Position numbers and translations under genes: made by a program. A stretch of 36,291 bases of DNA from Bacillota bacterium (lineage in GTDB: Bacteria; Bacillota; Dethiobacteria; DTU022), in the NCBI GenBank assembly GCA_018400435.1, contig JAGYMW010000019.1, positions 1 through 36,291 of the forward strand, given 5' to 3'. Each line of letters opens with the position of its first letter. Position 1 is the stretch's first letter. Under the pieces are notes generated by a model. It made no database searches and was not told the origin of the DNA. It was given only the letters and a program-made list of their open reading frames with translations. This document shows positions 15,125-23,414 of this stretch, piece by piece.

Positions 15125-15757
15125 ATGCCCTCGCTGGTAATAATCGATAGTGAATGCGCCAATTTAAACAGTGTCTACCGGGCGACAGTAAAGGCTGGCC
15201 TGCAGCCGGTGATATCAGGGCATCCTGACGAAATTACAGGTGCCAAGGCAATTATCTTTCCCGGTGTTGGCTCTTTTACCCATGCCGCGCAGGTGTTATC
15301 GAAAAAGGGATTGGATAAAGTGATCATGAAAGTGATCTTAAAGGAAATCCCCTTTCTTGGTATCTGCCTGGGCATGCAGCTGCTCTGCAGCGAAAGCGAG
15401 GAAGCTGCCAATACAGCAATAAAAGGCCTGGACCTGATACCTGGTCGGGTGAAGCGTTTCCCCAGCGGATTACCCGTACCTCATGTAGGTTGGAACCGGG
15501 TCGTGCCGGTTGTTGATCACCCTCTATTCTCGGGATTGCCGGCAGGAAGCTATTTTTATTTTACTCATTCCTACTACGTTGATCCCTGCCATGCGGAAGA
15601 AACCCTTGCCCGAACCGCATATGGCTTCTCTTTTACTTCAGCGGTATTCAAAAATAATGTATTCGGGGTACAATTTCATCCCGAAAAAAGCGGCCCGGCA
15701 GGCTTGCGCCTGCTCAGCAATTTTGGTAAGATTATAGCCGGGCAGAGGCAAAAATAA
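15125..15757 (+). CDS. hisH: Imidazole glycerol phosphate synthase glutaminase subunit HisH
   Basis: A 210-residue class I glutamine amidotransferase that feeds ammonia to HisF. Nucleophile Cys 81 lies in [31 protein letters not shown] and the His/Glu pair in [11 protein letters not shown] are typical of HisH. The usual N-terminal YGxGN loop is changed to SECAN ([10 protein letters not shown]), an odd variation near the oxyanion region. A GAAAGGGAAA site precedes the ATG. It lies 59 bases after the aminotransferase and 23 before hisF. The remaining his genes except hisC are not in the window. Confidence 0.92.
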   Translation: MPSLVIIDSECANLNSVYRATVKAGLQPVISGHPDEITGAKAIIFPGVGSFTHAAQVLSKKGLDKVIMKVILKEIPFLGICLGMQLLCSESEEAANTAIKGLDLIPGRVKRFPSGLPVPHVGWNRVVPVVDHPLFSGLPAGSYFYFTHSYYVDPCHAEETLARTAYGFSFTSAVFKNNVFGVQFHPEKSGPAGLRLLSNFGKIIAGQRQK

Positions 15758-15780
15758 CCTGCAATTATAAGGAAATAATA

Positions 15781-16581
15781 ATGCTCGCCAAAAGAATAAT
15801 CCCATGTCTTGATGTCCATGAAGGTCGGGTCGTTAAAGGAACCCGTTTTATCAACATGAAAGATGCCGGAGACCCCGTTAAACTGGCCTCTTATTACGAT
15901 TGTGAGGGAGCGGACGAAATAGTATTCCTGGACATCACCGCTTCCATCGAGGGCCGGAAAGCTATTCTTGATGTGGTCAGACGAACAGCAGAAGCGGTTT
16001 TTATCCCCCTCACTGTTGGTGGAGGGATAGATTCAGTGGAATTGATGCAGGAACTGCTCCACTGCGGGGCTGATAAAATTTCTCTCAATACCGCCGCACT
16101 GCAGGATCCTTTACTGATCCGACTGGGGGCGGATCGCTTCGGCAGCCAGTGTATTATTGCCGCCATTGATGCCCGGAGAAAAAATATTACCGCGGAAGGC
16201 AATCCGGCATGGGAAGTGTATTCCCACGGGGGAAGAAGAGCAACCGGCCGTGATGCCGAAGAATGGGCGTTTGAAGCTGAAAAACTTGGCGCCGGTGAAA
16301 TTCTGCTTACCTCCATGGATGCAGACGGCACCAGGGAAGGTTATGATATCGATCTTTTAAAGGCTGTTACCGGAGCAGTTGATATTCCGGTGATTGCCTC
16401 CGGTGGCGCCGGAAAGATGGAACACATGCTGGAGGCCCTGACCGCCGGCGGAGCCCATGCCGTGCTGGCCGCTTCGATTTTGCACTACGGGACCTGCCGG
16501 ATTTCCGAAATAAAACAATATCTTGCCGAAAATGGTCTGCCGGTGAGACCTGTTACCGGCAATGAAGATTATGATTTGTGA
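15781..16581 (+). CDS. hisF: Imidazole glycerol phosphate synthase cyclase subunit HisF
   Basis: A 266-residue TIM-barrel cyclase. With HisH it turns PRFAR plus ammonia into imidazole glycerol phosphate and AICAR. The family start [12 protein letters not shown] carries catalytic Asp 11; the second catalytic Asp is in [10 protein letters not shown]. Phosphate-binding loops are seen as LTVGGGI and [11 protein letters not shown]. The length is close to the usual 250-255 with a short extra tail. AAGGAAAT precedes the ATG. The gene is 15 bases from pdxS, so the next glutaminase-barrel pair is read in the same operon. Confidence 0.96.
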   Translation: MLAKRIIPCLDVHEGRVVKGTRFINMKDAGDPVKLASYYDCEGADEIVFLDITASIEGRKAILDVVRRTAEAVFIPLTVGGGIDSVELMQELLHCGADKISLNTAALQDPLLIRLGADRFGSQCIIAAIDARRKNITAEGNPAWEVYSHGGRRATGRDAEEWAFEAEKLGAGEILLTSMDADGTREGYDIDLLKAVTGAVDIPVIASGGAGKMEHMLEALTAGGAHAVLAASILHYGTCRISEIKQYLAENGLPVRPVTGNEDYDL

Positions 16582-16596
16582 GAGGAGACAGTTATA

Positions 16597-17481
16597 ATGA
16601 AAGAGCAGGGCACCTATCGGGTTAAAAAAGGAATGGCCCAGATGCAAAAGGGCGGTGTAATCATGGATGTAACCACCGTCGAACAAGCCAGGATTGCCGA
16701 AAATGCCGGGGCGGTTGCTGTAATGGCTTTGGAACGAGTTCCAGCCGACATCCGGGCGGCAGGTGGAGTTGCCCGGATGGCCGATCCCGAAATGATCTTG
16801 AAAATTATGGATGCAGTAACAATCCCGGTTATGGCCAAGGTCCGGATCGGCCATTTTGCCGAGGCACAGATAATTGAAGAACTAGGAGTCGATTACATCG
16901 ACGAGAGTGAAGTGCTTACCCCGGCTGATGAACAGTACCATATCAACAAGCACCTTTTCACGGTCCCCTTCGTCTGCGGGGCCAGGGATCTCGGCGAGGC
17001 ACTGCGACGTATCTCCGAAGGAGCTGCAATGATCCGCACCAAGGGCGAACCTGGAACAGGCAACGTGGTTGAAGCGGTCCGCCACATGCGCCGGGTAATG
17101 GACCAAATTCGCCAGGTCCTGAGCAAGAAAGAAGACGAGCTTGTCGATCTGGCCAAGGTGATGGGAGTTTCAGTTGAAATGCTAGAAGAGGTCCGCAAAG
17201 AAGACCGCCTTCCTGTGGTCAACTTTGCCGCCGGTGGAATCGCTTCCCCGGCCGATGCCTCCCTGATGATGCAACTTGGTTCCGATGGTATTTTTGTCGG
17301 CTCCGGCATTTTCAAGGCAGCCAACCCCGAAAAAGTAGCCGAAGCTATCGTCCAGGCTACCCTGCACTACGATGATCCAAAAGTTTTGGCTCAGGTTTCG
17401 AAAGGTCTGGGTGAAGCAATGCCCGGTGTGGAAATGTCGACACTGACCTCCGCCGACCGGATGCAGGAAAGAGGAATCTAA
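16597..17481 (+). CDS. pdxS: Pyridoxal 5'-phosphate synthase subunit PdxS
   Basis: A 294-residue TIM-barrel enzyme that makes PLP from ribose 5-phosphate, glyceraldehyde 3-phosphate and ammonia. The two catalytic lysines are at the standard positions, Lys 81 ([10 protein letters not shown]) and Lys 149 ([12 protein letters not shown]), and Asp 24 lies in [29 protein letters not shown] is the typical phosphate-binding end. Twelve PdxS usually assemble with PdxT. AGAGGAGA precedes the ATG. PLP is the cofactor of the aminotransferase at the front of the operon and of the nearby HisC. Confidence 0.97.
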   Translation: MKEQGTYRVKKGMAQMQKGGVIMDVTTVEQARIAENAGAVAVMALERVPADIRAAGGVARMADPEMILKIMDAVTIPVMAKVRIGHFAEAQIIEELGVDYIDESEVLTPADEQYHINKHLFTVPFVCGARDLGEALRRISEGAAMIRTKGEPGTGNVVEAVRHMRRVMDQIRQVLSKKEDELVDLAKVMGVSVEMLEEVRKEDRLPVVNFAAGGIASPADASLMMQLGSDGIFVGSGIFKAANPEKVAEAIVQATLHYDDPKVLAQVSKGLGEAMPGVEMSTLTSADRMQERGI

Positions 17482-17486
17482 AGTTA

Positions 17487-18071
17487 ATGAAAATCGGAGT
17501 TCTCTCTGTTCAGGGTGCCGTAACGGAACATCTGCGGCACCTTGAACAGTGTAATGTCGAAAGTATCGCCGTAAAAAACAGGGAAACCCTGCAACAAGTT
17601 AGCGGCCTGATTATCCCCGGCGGAGAGAGCACGACTATCGGTAAACTGATCTCCATCTTCGGCCTGGCCGATTCAATCAGGAAGCGAAGCAAGGAAGGCA
17701 ACCTTGCCATTTTCGGGACCTGTGCCGGCATGATCCTCATGGCCAGGGATATTTCAGACGGCCTGCCCGGACAGCCAAGCCTCAACCTGATGGATGTTCA
17801 GGTAAAACGCAACGCTTTCGGTCGCCAGCAGGAAAGCTTCGAGATGGAACTACAGTTTAATTCACTGGACCATCCCCTGACTGCTATATTCATCAGAGCG
17901 CCGATTATTGAAAAGACAGGGTCGGGAGTAACAATCCTGGCTTCTCTGCCCGAAGGCATTGTTGCAGCCAGACAGGACAACCTGCTGGCCACTTCATTTC
18001 ACCCGGAACTGGTAAAAGATCTGCGCATTCACCAGTATTTTATTGACATGTGCCACAGTTTAAGTTCATAA
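17487..18071 (+). CDS. pdxT: Pyridoxal 5'-phosphate synthase glutaminase subunit PdxT
   Basis: A 194-residue class I glutaminase that delivers ammonia to PdxS. It shows MKIGVLSVQGAVTEH, the PdxT-specific GGESTT loop, nucleophile Cys 79 in GTCAGMI and the catalytic His/Glu in SFHPEL. It starts only five bases after pdxS, and the pair forms the usual two-gene unit. A terminator follows at 18132-18167, ending the T-box operon. Confidence 0.96.
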   Translation: MKIGVLSVQGAVTEHLRHLEQCNVESIAVKNRETLQQVSGLIIPGGESTTIGKLISIFGLADSIRKRSKEGNLAIFGTCAGMILMARDISDGLPGQPSLNLMDVQVKRNAFGRQQESFEMELQFNSLDHPLTAIFIRAPIIEKTGSGVTILASLPEGIVAARQDNLLATSFHPELVKDLRIHQYFIDMCHSLSS

Positions 18072-18131
18072 AATGAAAGTGAACAACAAATCTACAGGTT
18101 ATTGCGGTTTAATAGTGATCCGTCTAAAGTT

Positions 18132-18167
18132 ATAGTCTGCCAATCTTCAATCAGAGCGGCGGACTAT
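18132..18167. terminator. Terminator between pdxT and guaA
   Basis: ATAGTCTGCC pairs with GGCGGACTAT (one G-T pair) around a 16-base loop, followed by TTATT on the plus strand. It lies between convergent pdxT and guaA and may serve both. Confidence 0.6.
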
Positions 18168-18174
18168 TTATTGC

Positions 18175-19755
18175 TTATTCCCATTCGATCGTTCCGGGAG
18201 GTTTTGAAGTAATATCATAAACCACCCTGGCCGCTTCGGGGATTTCACCGGTGATGCGGGCAGACACTTTTTCCAGAAGATCATGAGGCAGACGGGCCCA
18301 GTCCGCAGTCATAGCATCCTCGGAAACAACCGCCCGCAGGGCAATTACCGGGCCATAATGGCGGTCATCCCCCTTTACTCCCACCACATTAATCCCCGTT
18401 AAAACAGCAAAATACTGCCATAATTCTCCGTCTTGCTCAGCTTTGCCTACCTCTTCACGAAAAATAGCATCTGCTTTCTGCAGCAGGGCTAATTTTTCAG
18501 CGGTTATCTCACCGATTATGCGCACAGCCAGTCCGGGCCCCGGAAAGGGCTGTCTTTTCAAAATTGATTCGGGCAGTCCCAGTTCGACGCCCACCAGCCG
18601 GACCTCATCCTTGAAAAGTTCCCGCAGCGGTTCGATGAGATCAAAACCCAGTTCTTCAGGCAGGCCGCCAACGTTATGGTGCGATTTTATGACGGCGGCG
18701 CCTTTTACCGAACCGCTCTCGATAATATCCGGATATATCGTCCCCTGGGCCAGAAAAGAAATATCACCCATGGAAAGGGCCGTTTCCTTGAAAACAGCAA
18801 TAAATTCTGCACCGATGATTTTTCTTTTCTCCTCCGGATCAGTAACCCCGGCCAGCTTCTGCAAGAAGCGCTCCCGGGCGTCAATATGCATGAACCGACC
18901 ACGCAGCCTCTCACTGAAAAGCCTGCTTACCTGCCGGGCTTCATCAAGTCTGAGCAGTCCGTGATCGACAAATATATATTTAGCTCTCTCTCCAAGAGCC
19001 TGGTCGAGCATAAAAGCAACCACCGTCGAATCAACCCCACCGCTCAAAGCACAGACGACTTTATCCTTTTCGCCCACAGCCTGCCTGATCTCGAGTACGG
19101 CATCTTCGACGAAACTGCGTGCGCTCCAGGTTCGGCTACACCGGCAAACATTGTAAAGAAAGCTCTTCAGAATACTGCCCCCTCCCGGGGTGTGAAATAC
19201 CTCGGGGTGAAATTGAACACCGTAAATCTTTCGGTCATGATCACCGATGGCTGCAATGGCATCGTTTTCGGTGCGGGCCAGCACCGAAAATCCGTGAGGT
19301 GCTTCCAGGACTTCGTCCTGGTGGCTCATCCATCCATAGAGCGATTTCCTGTTTTTGAAAAGGTCATCTATAAAAAGTGGTTCAGCCTCGATTATCTCGA
19401 AAGTAGTCCTGCCAAATTCCGAACGGTTACCCTTTTTTACTGTTCCACCAAGATCCCGTGCTAACAGCTGCATGCCATAGCATATTCCCAAAACGGGAAT
19501 TCCTCCCTTATATATTTTGGGATCGCACTGCGGCGCATCGGGACCATAAACGCTGGCCGGACTACCCGAGAGGATGATGCCGGCCGGCTCAGCCTCTTCG
19601 ATTTTATTCCAGGGAGTATTGTGAGGCATCAGTTCGCAATAAACCCCGGCTTCTCTTATCCTGCGGGCTATGAGCATGCTATACTGACCGCCAAAATCAA
19701 GGATAATCACTTTCTCACGCATACTGGTTGATTTCTCGGACAGAAAATGTTCCAT
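18175..19755 (-). CDS. guaA: GMP synthase (glutamine-hydrolysing)
   Basis: A 526-residue two-domain enzyme converting XMP to GMP. The N-terminal class I amidotransferase has LDFGGQYS, LSGSPASVYG, nucleophile Cys 92 in GICYGMQ and QFHPEV. The central ATP pyrophosphatase domain has the P-loop ALSGGVDST and the C-terminal dimerisation domain ends GTIEWE. AAGGAG lies nine bases before ATG 19755; a second in-frame ATG at 19722 has no ribosome site. purF ends 22 bases upstream on the same strand, so the two purine genes form a unit. Confidence 0.97.
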   Translation of the reverse strand: MEHFLSEKSTSMREKVIILDFGGQYSMLIARRIREAGVYCELMPHNTPWNKIEEAEPAGIILSGSPASVYGPDAPQCDPKIYKGGIPVLGICYGMQLLARDLGGTVKKGNRSEFGRTTFEIIEAEPLFIDDLFKNRKSLYGWMSHQDEVLEAPHGFSVLARTENDAIAAIGDHDRKIYGVQFHPEVFHTPGGGSILKSFLYNVCRCSRTWSARSFVEDAVLEIRQAVGEKDKVVCALSGGVDSTVVAFMLDQALGERAKYIFVDHGLLRLDEARQVSRLFSERLRGRFMHIDARERFLQKLAGVTDPEEKRKIIGAEFIAVFKETALSMGDISFLAQGTIYPDIIESGSVKGAAVIKSHHNVGGLPEELGFDLIEPLRELFKDEVRLVGVELGLPESILKRQPFPGPGLAVRIIGEITAEKLALLQKADAIFREEVGKAEQDGELWQYFAVLTGINVVGVKGDDRHYGPVIALRAVVSEDAMTADWARLPHDLLEKVSARITGEIPEAARVVYDITSKPPGTIEWE

Positions 19756-19777
19756 AAGCGGGTCTCCTTCCTTTTAT

Positions 19778-21202
19778 CTAATGACCTTCATCGGGATAAT
19801 AACCCGTAAAACAGGCCGTGCAATAATTTTCCGCACCTCTGCCGGCAGAGCTGTACAGATCTTCCGCCCTGGCAAAGGTCACTGAGTCAGCCCCGATTGA
19901 AGCAGCAAGGTAAGACAGGCTTTCACCAGGCACTGCCAGATCAGATGCCACGGGAATATCAATACCATAATAACACGGGAAGCGATAAGGCGGTGAAGCT
20001 ATGCAGAGGTGAACTGTAGCAGCACCGGCAGCGCGGAGAAGTTCAATCAGCACCCTGGCCGTGGTTCCCCGCACCAGGGAATCATCAACAAGGGCTACCC
20101 GTTTGCCCCTGATTAAAGCATTAATTGGATTGAATTTCAAACGGACGGCCGCTTCACGCCAGGCCCTGGTGGGCTCAATAAAAGTACGCCCCAGGTATGG
20201 ATTACGGTGTATCGCCCATTCCAGAGGGACCCCCAATGCATCGGCCAGGCCGATCCCCGCCGATATTCCTGAATCCGGTGATGGAATAACCAGATCCACA
20301 GAAGCAGGAATGCGTTCGGCCAGTTTCCGCCCCACTTTTTTGCGGAAAATGTGAACGCTTACCCCGTCGATGATGCTGTCAGGCCGGGCAAAATAAACAT
20401 ATTCGAAGATACAGAGAGAAGCTTTCCCGGCCGCGGGAACAGAGAACGAACTTAAAACTCCGCCGACCGTGGAAACTATTTCCCCGGGTTTAATATCTCT
20501 CACAAAGGAGGCCCCCACCGTATCAAGAGCCGCCGTTTCAGAAGCAAAAACCGTGGCTCCGTTCAGTCTGCCGAGAACAAGAGGTCGAAACCCGCCAGGA
20601 TCGCGAAAAGCAACTACTTCCCGTCCGTCTGTGGCCACGGCAGCATATGCACCCTGAATAAGGGAAACCGCCTTGCGTACCGCCTCACCCAGTCCTTTGC
20701 GGCGATATTGAAAAATATAGGTCAGAATGATCTCACTATCCGAGGTGCTGTGAAAAATATGACCTTCTTCAAATAATTTTTGATGGAGTACGGCCGTATT
20801 GGTCAGGTTGCCGTTATGAGCCAGGGCGATTGCGCTCCCATCGCGGGAACGTGCCAGTAGCGGCTGGGCGTTGGCCGATTTGCTTGAACCGGTAGTGGAA
20901 TATCGAACATGGCCGAGGATCGTATCGGCCGTGATTGATGTAAGAGAGCTGCGGCGGAAAACCCGGTCAACCAGCCCCATGCCTTTCAGCAGAACCAGAC
21001 CTTCCGGACTACCATATGCCATGCCGGCGCTTTCCTGCCCCCGGTGCTGCAGTGCGAGCAATCCCAGGTAGGCAAGCATTGCCGCCCGTCCCGGACCCCG
21101 GTAACCGGCAAGGGCAAATATCCCACACTTTTCCCGCGGTTTTTCCGGGGCTTCTTTTACAAACCCGGCGTGATTATTTAAGGTTTTATCGATCTGCGGC
21201 AT
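19778..21202 (-). CDS. purF: Amidophosphoribosyltransferase PurF
   Basis: A 474-residue class II amidotransferase catalysing the first committed step of purine synthesis. The mature N-terminal nucleophile is Cys 26 after a propeptide ending PREK (CGIFALAGY). The PRPP loop is VALVDDSLVRGTT. Cysteines in LCIFEYVYFARPD, PPYRFPCYYGID and YCTACFTGYYP match the four [4Fe-4S] ligands of the Bacillus enzyme, so an oxygen-sensitive cluster is expected. No strong ribosome site precedes the ATG; GGGGA abuts it. It begins 31 bases after the GYF-propeller gene, so it may also be reached by transcription from 26013. Confidence 0.95.
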   Translation of the reverse strand: MPQIDKTLNNHAGFVKEAPEKPREKCGIFALAGYRGPGRAAMLAYLGLLALQHRGQESAGMAYGSPEGLVLLKGMGLVDRVFRRSSLTSITADTILGHVRYSTTGSSKSANAQPLLARSRDGSAIALAHNGNLTNTAVLHQKLFEEGHIFHSTSDSEIILTYIFQYRRKGLGEAVRKAVSLIQGAYAAVATDGREVVAFRDPGGFRPLVLGRLNGATVFASETAALDTVGASFVRDIKPGEIVSTVGGVLSSFSVPAAGKASLCIFEYVYFARPDSIIDGVSVHIFRKKVGRKLAERIPASVDLVIPSPDSGISAGIGLADALGVPLEWAIHRNPYLGRTFIEPTRAWREAAVRLKFNPINALIRGKRVALVDDSLVRGTTARVLIELLRAAGAATVHLCIASPPYRFPCYYGIDIPVASDLAVPGESLSYLAASIGADSVTFARAEDLYSSAGRGAENYCTACFTGYYPDEGH

Positions 21203-21233
21203 TCCCCAATCCGTAATCTCTTTTCAATAGTTT

Positions 21234-22547
21234 TTAAATACCCTGGTCAGCAAAGCTTCGACCCGAGCCATCCAATTTAATCTTGTACAATGTATCATCT
21301 TCGTCGTGATCAAGATAATAGATCCAATCACCGGCCACTACTATATATCGTACCGCTTCCGGGGTAACCTGTTCCAGGACGGTCCCATCAGTTCTTATCC
21401 TGGTCAGGGCAAAACCTTCATCTTCTGCAGCATAATAAAGCCAATCGCCCACCAGGTTGACAAACCAGGCCGGGTAATCAGTCAGCACTTCTTTGTCCGT
21501 TCCGTCAATACGAATCCTGTAAAGACGGGAATTATCATCCATATTGTTGTAATATATCCAACCGTCATCTGATACGTTTAACCCGCCGGATGGTTCAGTA
21601 TTAACCTGCTCCCTCTCCGTCCCATCAGTCTTCATCCGATAGATAGTTTCATTGTCGTCGACATTAACATAATAAAGCCAATCGCCAGCCGCATTGAGGA
21701 ACCAGGCTGCATCGTCTCCCAGGCGCACCTGAGAGCCACCGTCAGCACTGACACTGTAAATCCTGTTTTGATCATTTTCATTGAGATAAAAAAGTTGATT
21801 GTCAACAAGAGTGACAAACCAAGCCCCTCCGTCAGTCAGGGACGTGCGTTCACTGCCATCAGTCTTAATGCGGTAAAGACGGTTACCGTCGTCACGGTTG
21901 CTGTAAAAAACCCAGTTTCCGATGCTGTTGATAAACCAGGCGGAATCGGCGCTGAACAGACGGACACCGCCTGAATAATCGGCATGAGCCAAAGCCCCGC
22001 CCTCGTTGCTGCGGAAAATTATCCCATCTGCAACAGAAACAGCCAGGCCGCCGTTGGTAATATTACCGGCTGTATTCCCCCTGCCCGAAAGAAAGAGTAA
22101 ATTGCTTTCTTCGACCGGTTCCTCTAAGGGATCCCACGGAGATTCTTCAACCGTTTCCTCCACCTGAGTAACCGGGACTATATAATCCTCTTCAGCCTGT
22201 TCGGCGCCATTGTAAAAAACAAAAAAGTAGATCGCTCCCGCGGCAACCAGCAGGAATAGTACAATGGCAATAACGATAACAGGTGTCATGTTTTTCTTTC
22301 TGACAGAGTCCTTTCCTGCTGCCTTCTCCATCCCGGTTCCAGCAGGTGGAGGCGGTGCAGAGTTCACAAAATCGGGGATGCCGGTAAGCCCGGGCACATG
22401 ATCAGCCCTGGTCCAATCGCCAAGTGCCTGATGCCAGATCTTGTCAGCCGGCTCGATCTTGCCAGTCTTTGATTTCTCCCAGAGCTGTTGCCAGCTGAAA
22501 GGACCGCTCTGTTGATCGTCTTTATACAAATACCAGTCTTCAGTCAT
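21234..22547 (-). CDS. GYF_2-domain membrane protein with seven-repeat extracellular propeller (DUF5050-like)
   Basis: A 437-residue protein. Residues 1-60 form a GYF_2-type domain (WYLYKDDQQSGPFSWQQLW), followed by a Pro-rich linker, a membrane helix (about 91-113, TPVIVIAIVLFLLVAAGAIYFF), an acidic stretch and seven imperfect repeats of about 40 residues with the core AWFxNxxGDWLYYxNxDD and LYRIKTDGT. This resembles DUF5050 and TolB-like propellers, so a seven-bladed propeller outside the membrane is likely. GYF domains bind Pro-rich peptides, here on the cytoplasmic side. GGGAGG inside the 3' end of lgt precedes the ATG, and the genes abut, implying coupling. Function is unknown; a sensor or scaffold is inferred. 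Confidence 0.8.
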   Translation of the reverse strand: MTEDWYLYKDDQQSGPFSWQQLWEKSKTGKIEPADKIWHQALGDWTRADHVPGLTGIPDFVNSAPPPPAGTGMEKAAGKDSVRKKNMTPVIVIAIVLFLLVAAGAIYFFVFYNGAEQAEEDYIVPVTQVEETVEESPWDPLEEPVEESNLLFLSGRGNTAGNITNGGLAVSVADGIIFRSNEGGALAHADYSGGVRLFSADSAWFINSIGNWVFYSNRDDGNRLYRIKTDGSERTSLTDGGAWFVTLVDNQLFYLNENDQNRIYSVSADGGSQVRLGDDAAWFLNAAGDWLYYVNVDDNETIYRMKTDGTEREQVNTEPSGGLNVSDDGWIYYNNMDDNSRLYRIRIDGTDKEVLTDYPAWFVNLVGDWLYYAAEDEGFALTRIRTDGTVLEQVTPEAVRYIVVAGDWIYYLDHDEDDTLYKIKLDGSGRSFADQGI

Positions 22548-23372
22548 TTAAACCGCCTCCCGATTCTTTGTCGACCCTATGATTTTATATAACCAGCATG
22601 CAAATATCAATAAAGCCAGGCCGTAGACTAGAGGCCCGCGGATCAGGTTAGATAAATGGCTGGCCTGGGAAAAGTCGCGAAAATAATAAGTAATAAACCG
22701 TCCCATCGTAAAAACAAGACCGAATACGGCCGCCGCCACCCCGTCACCGGGCCTTCTCCGGTAAACCAGCCATGAGACCAGAGCTGCCAGCAGTCCAGCA
22801 GCCATTTCGTAAAGCTGGGTCGGATGAACAGGCTGCGGTATTAATAAAAAAGGTGATTCTGAAAAATAAACCTGGTTGATATGAACAGGCGAACCGATAG
22901 GGAAAACCACTGCCCAGGGTAAATCAGTTACTTTTCCGTAACAACAGCCGTTTAAAAAACAGCCAATTCTTGTTATCGCCGCTCCTATACCAACATGAGG
23001 AGCCAATCGATCGGTCAATTCCAGGAAAGGCAAGACCAATATTTTGGCTATCAGCCACCAGGCAAACATAGCGGCAGCAAGACCGCCAAAGAGAGTAAAA
23101 TTTCGAAAACTAACTCCACTCAACATGGCAGGATTGGCAATAATTTCCTCAAAATAAAGCAGTCCATAGAGCAATCGTGCCCCAATGAAAAAAGACGTTA
23201 TTAACACCACCAGAATGGCGGTTGTTTTAAACAATCCCAGGCGGCAATGGCGAAAATGGTATACTGCGGCCACGACCAGGTATAAGAGTGTCACCATCCC
23301 AAAAAAACGGTAGGCAGTGACGGGAATAACGCTGCCGTCACCCAGGCTGATAGTAAAAAGAACAGGGTGCAT
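22548..23372 (-). CDS. lgt: Prolipoprotein diacylglyceryl transferase (Lgt) or Lgt-like protein
   Basis: A 274-residue membrane protein with about seven helices. The Lgt signature is visible as AAITRIGCFLNGCCYGK followed by TDLPWAVVFP, and PVHPTQLYEM matches the other conserved loop. Lgt adds diacylglycerol to the lipobox Cys of prolipoproteins, such as the rhodanese lipoprotein in this window. The start is ATG 23372 with AAGGAG upstream; an in-frame TTG at 23414 has weaker support. Two GYF-domain genes flank it tightly, which is unlike usual lgt settings, so a specialised paralogue is possible. Whether another lgt exists in the genome cannot be seen. Confidence 0.85.
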   Translation of the reverse strand: MHPVLFTISLGDGSVIPVTAYRFFGMVTLLYLVVAAVYHFRHCRLGLFKTTAILVVLITSFFIGARLLYGLLYFEEIIANPAMLSGVSFRNFTLFGGLAAAMFAWWLIAKILVLPFLELTDRLAPHVGIGAAITRIGCFLNGCCYGKVTDLPWAVVFPIGSPVHINQVYFSESPFLLIPQPVHPTQLYEMAAGLLAALVSWLVYRRRPGDGVAAAVFGLVFTMGRFITYYFRDFSQASHLSNLIRGPLVYGLALLIFACWLYKIIGSTKNREAV

Positions 23373-23414
23373 TGATACTCCTTGGGCTGCCAAGAACAGC
23401 CCTTCCGGGACCAA

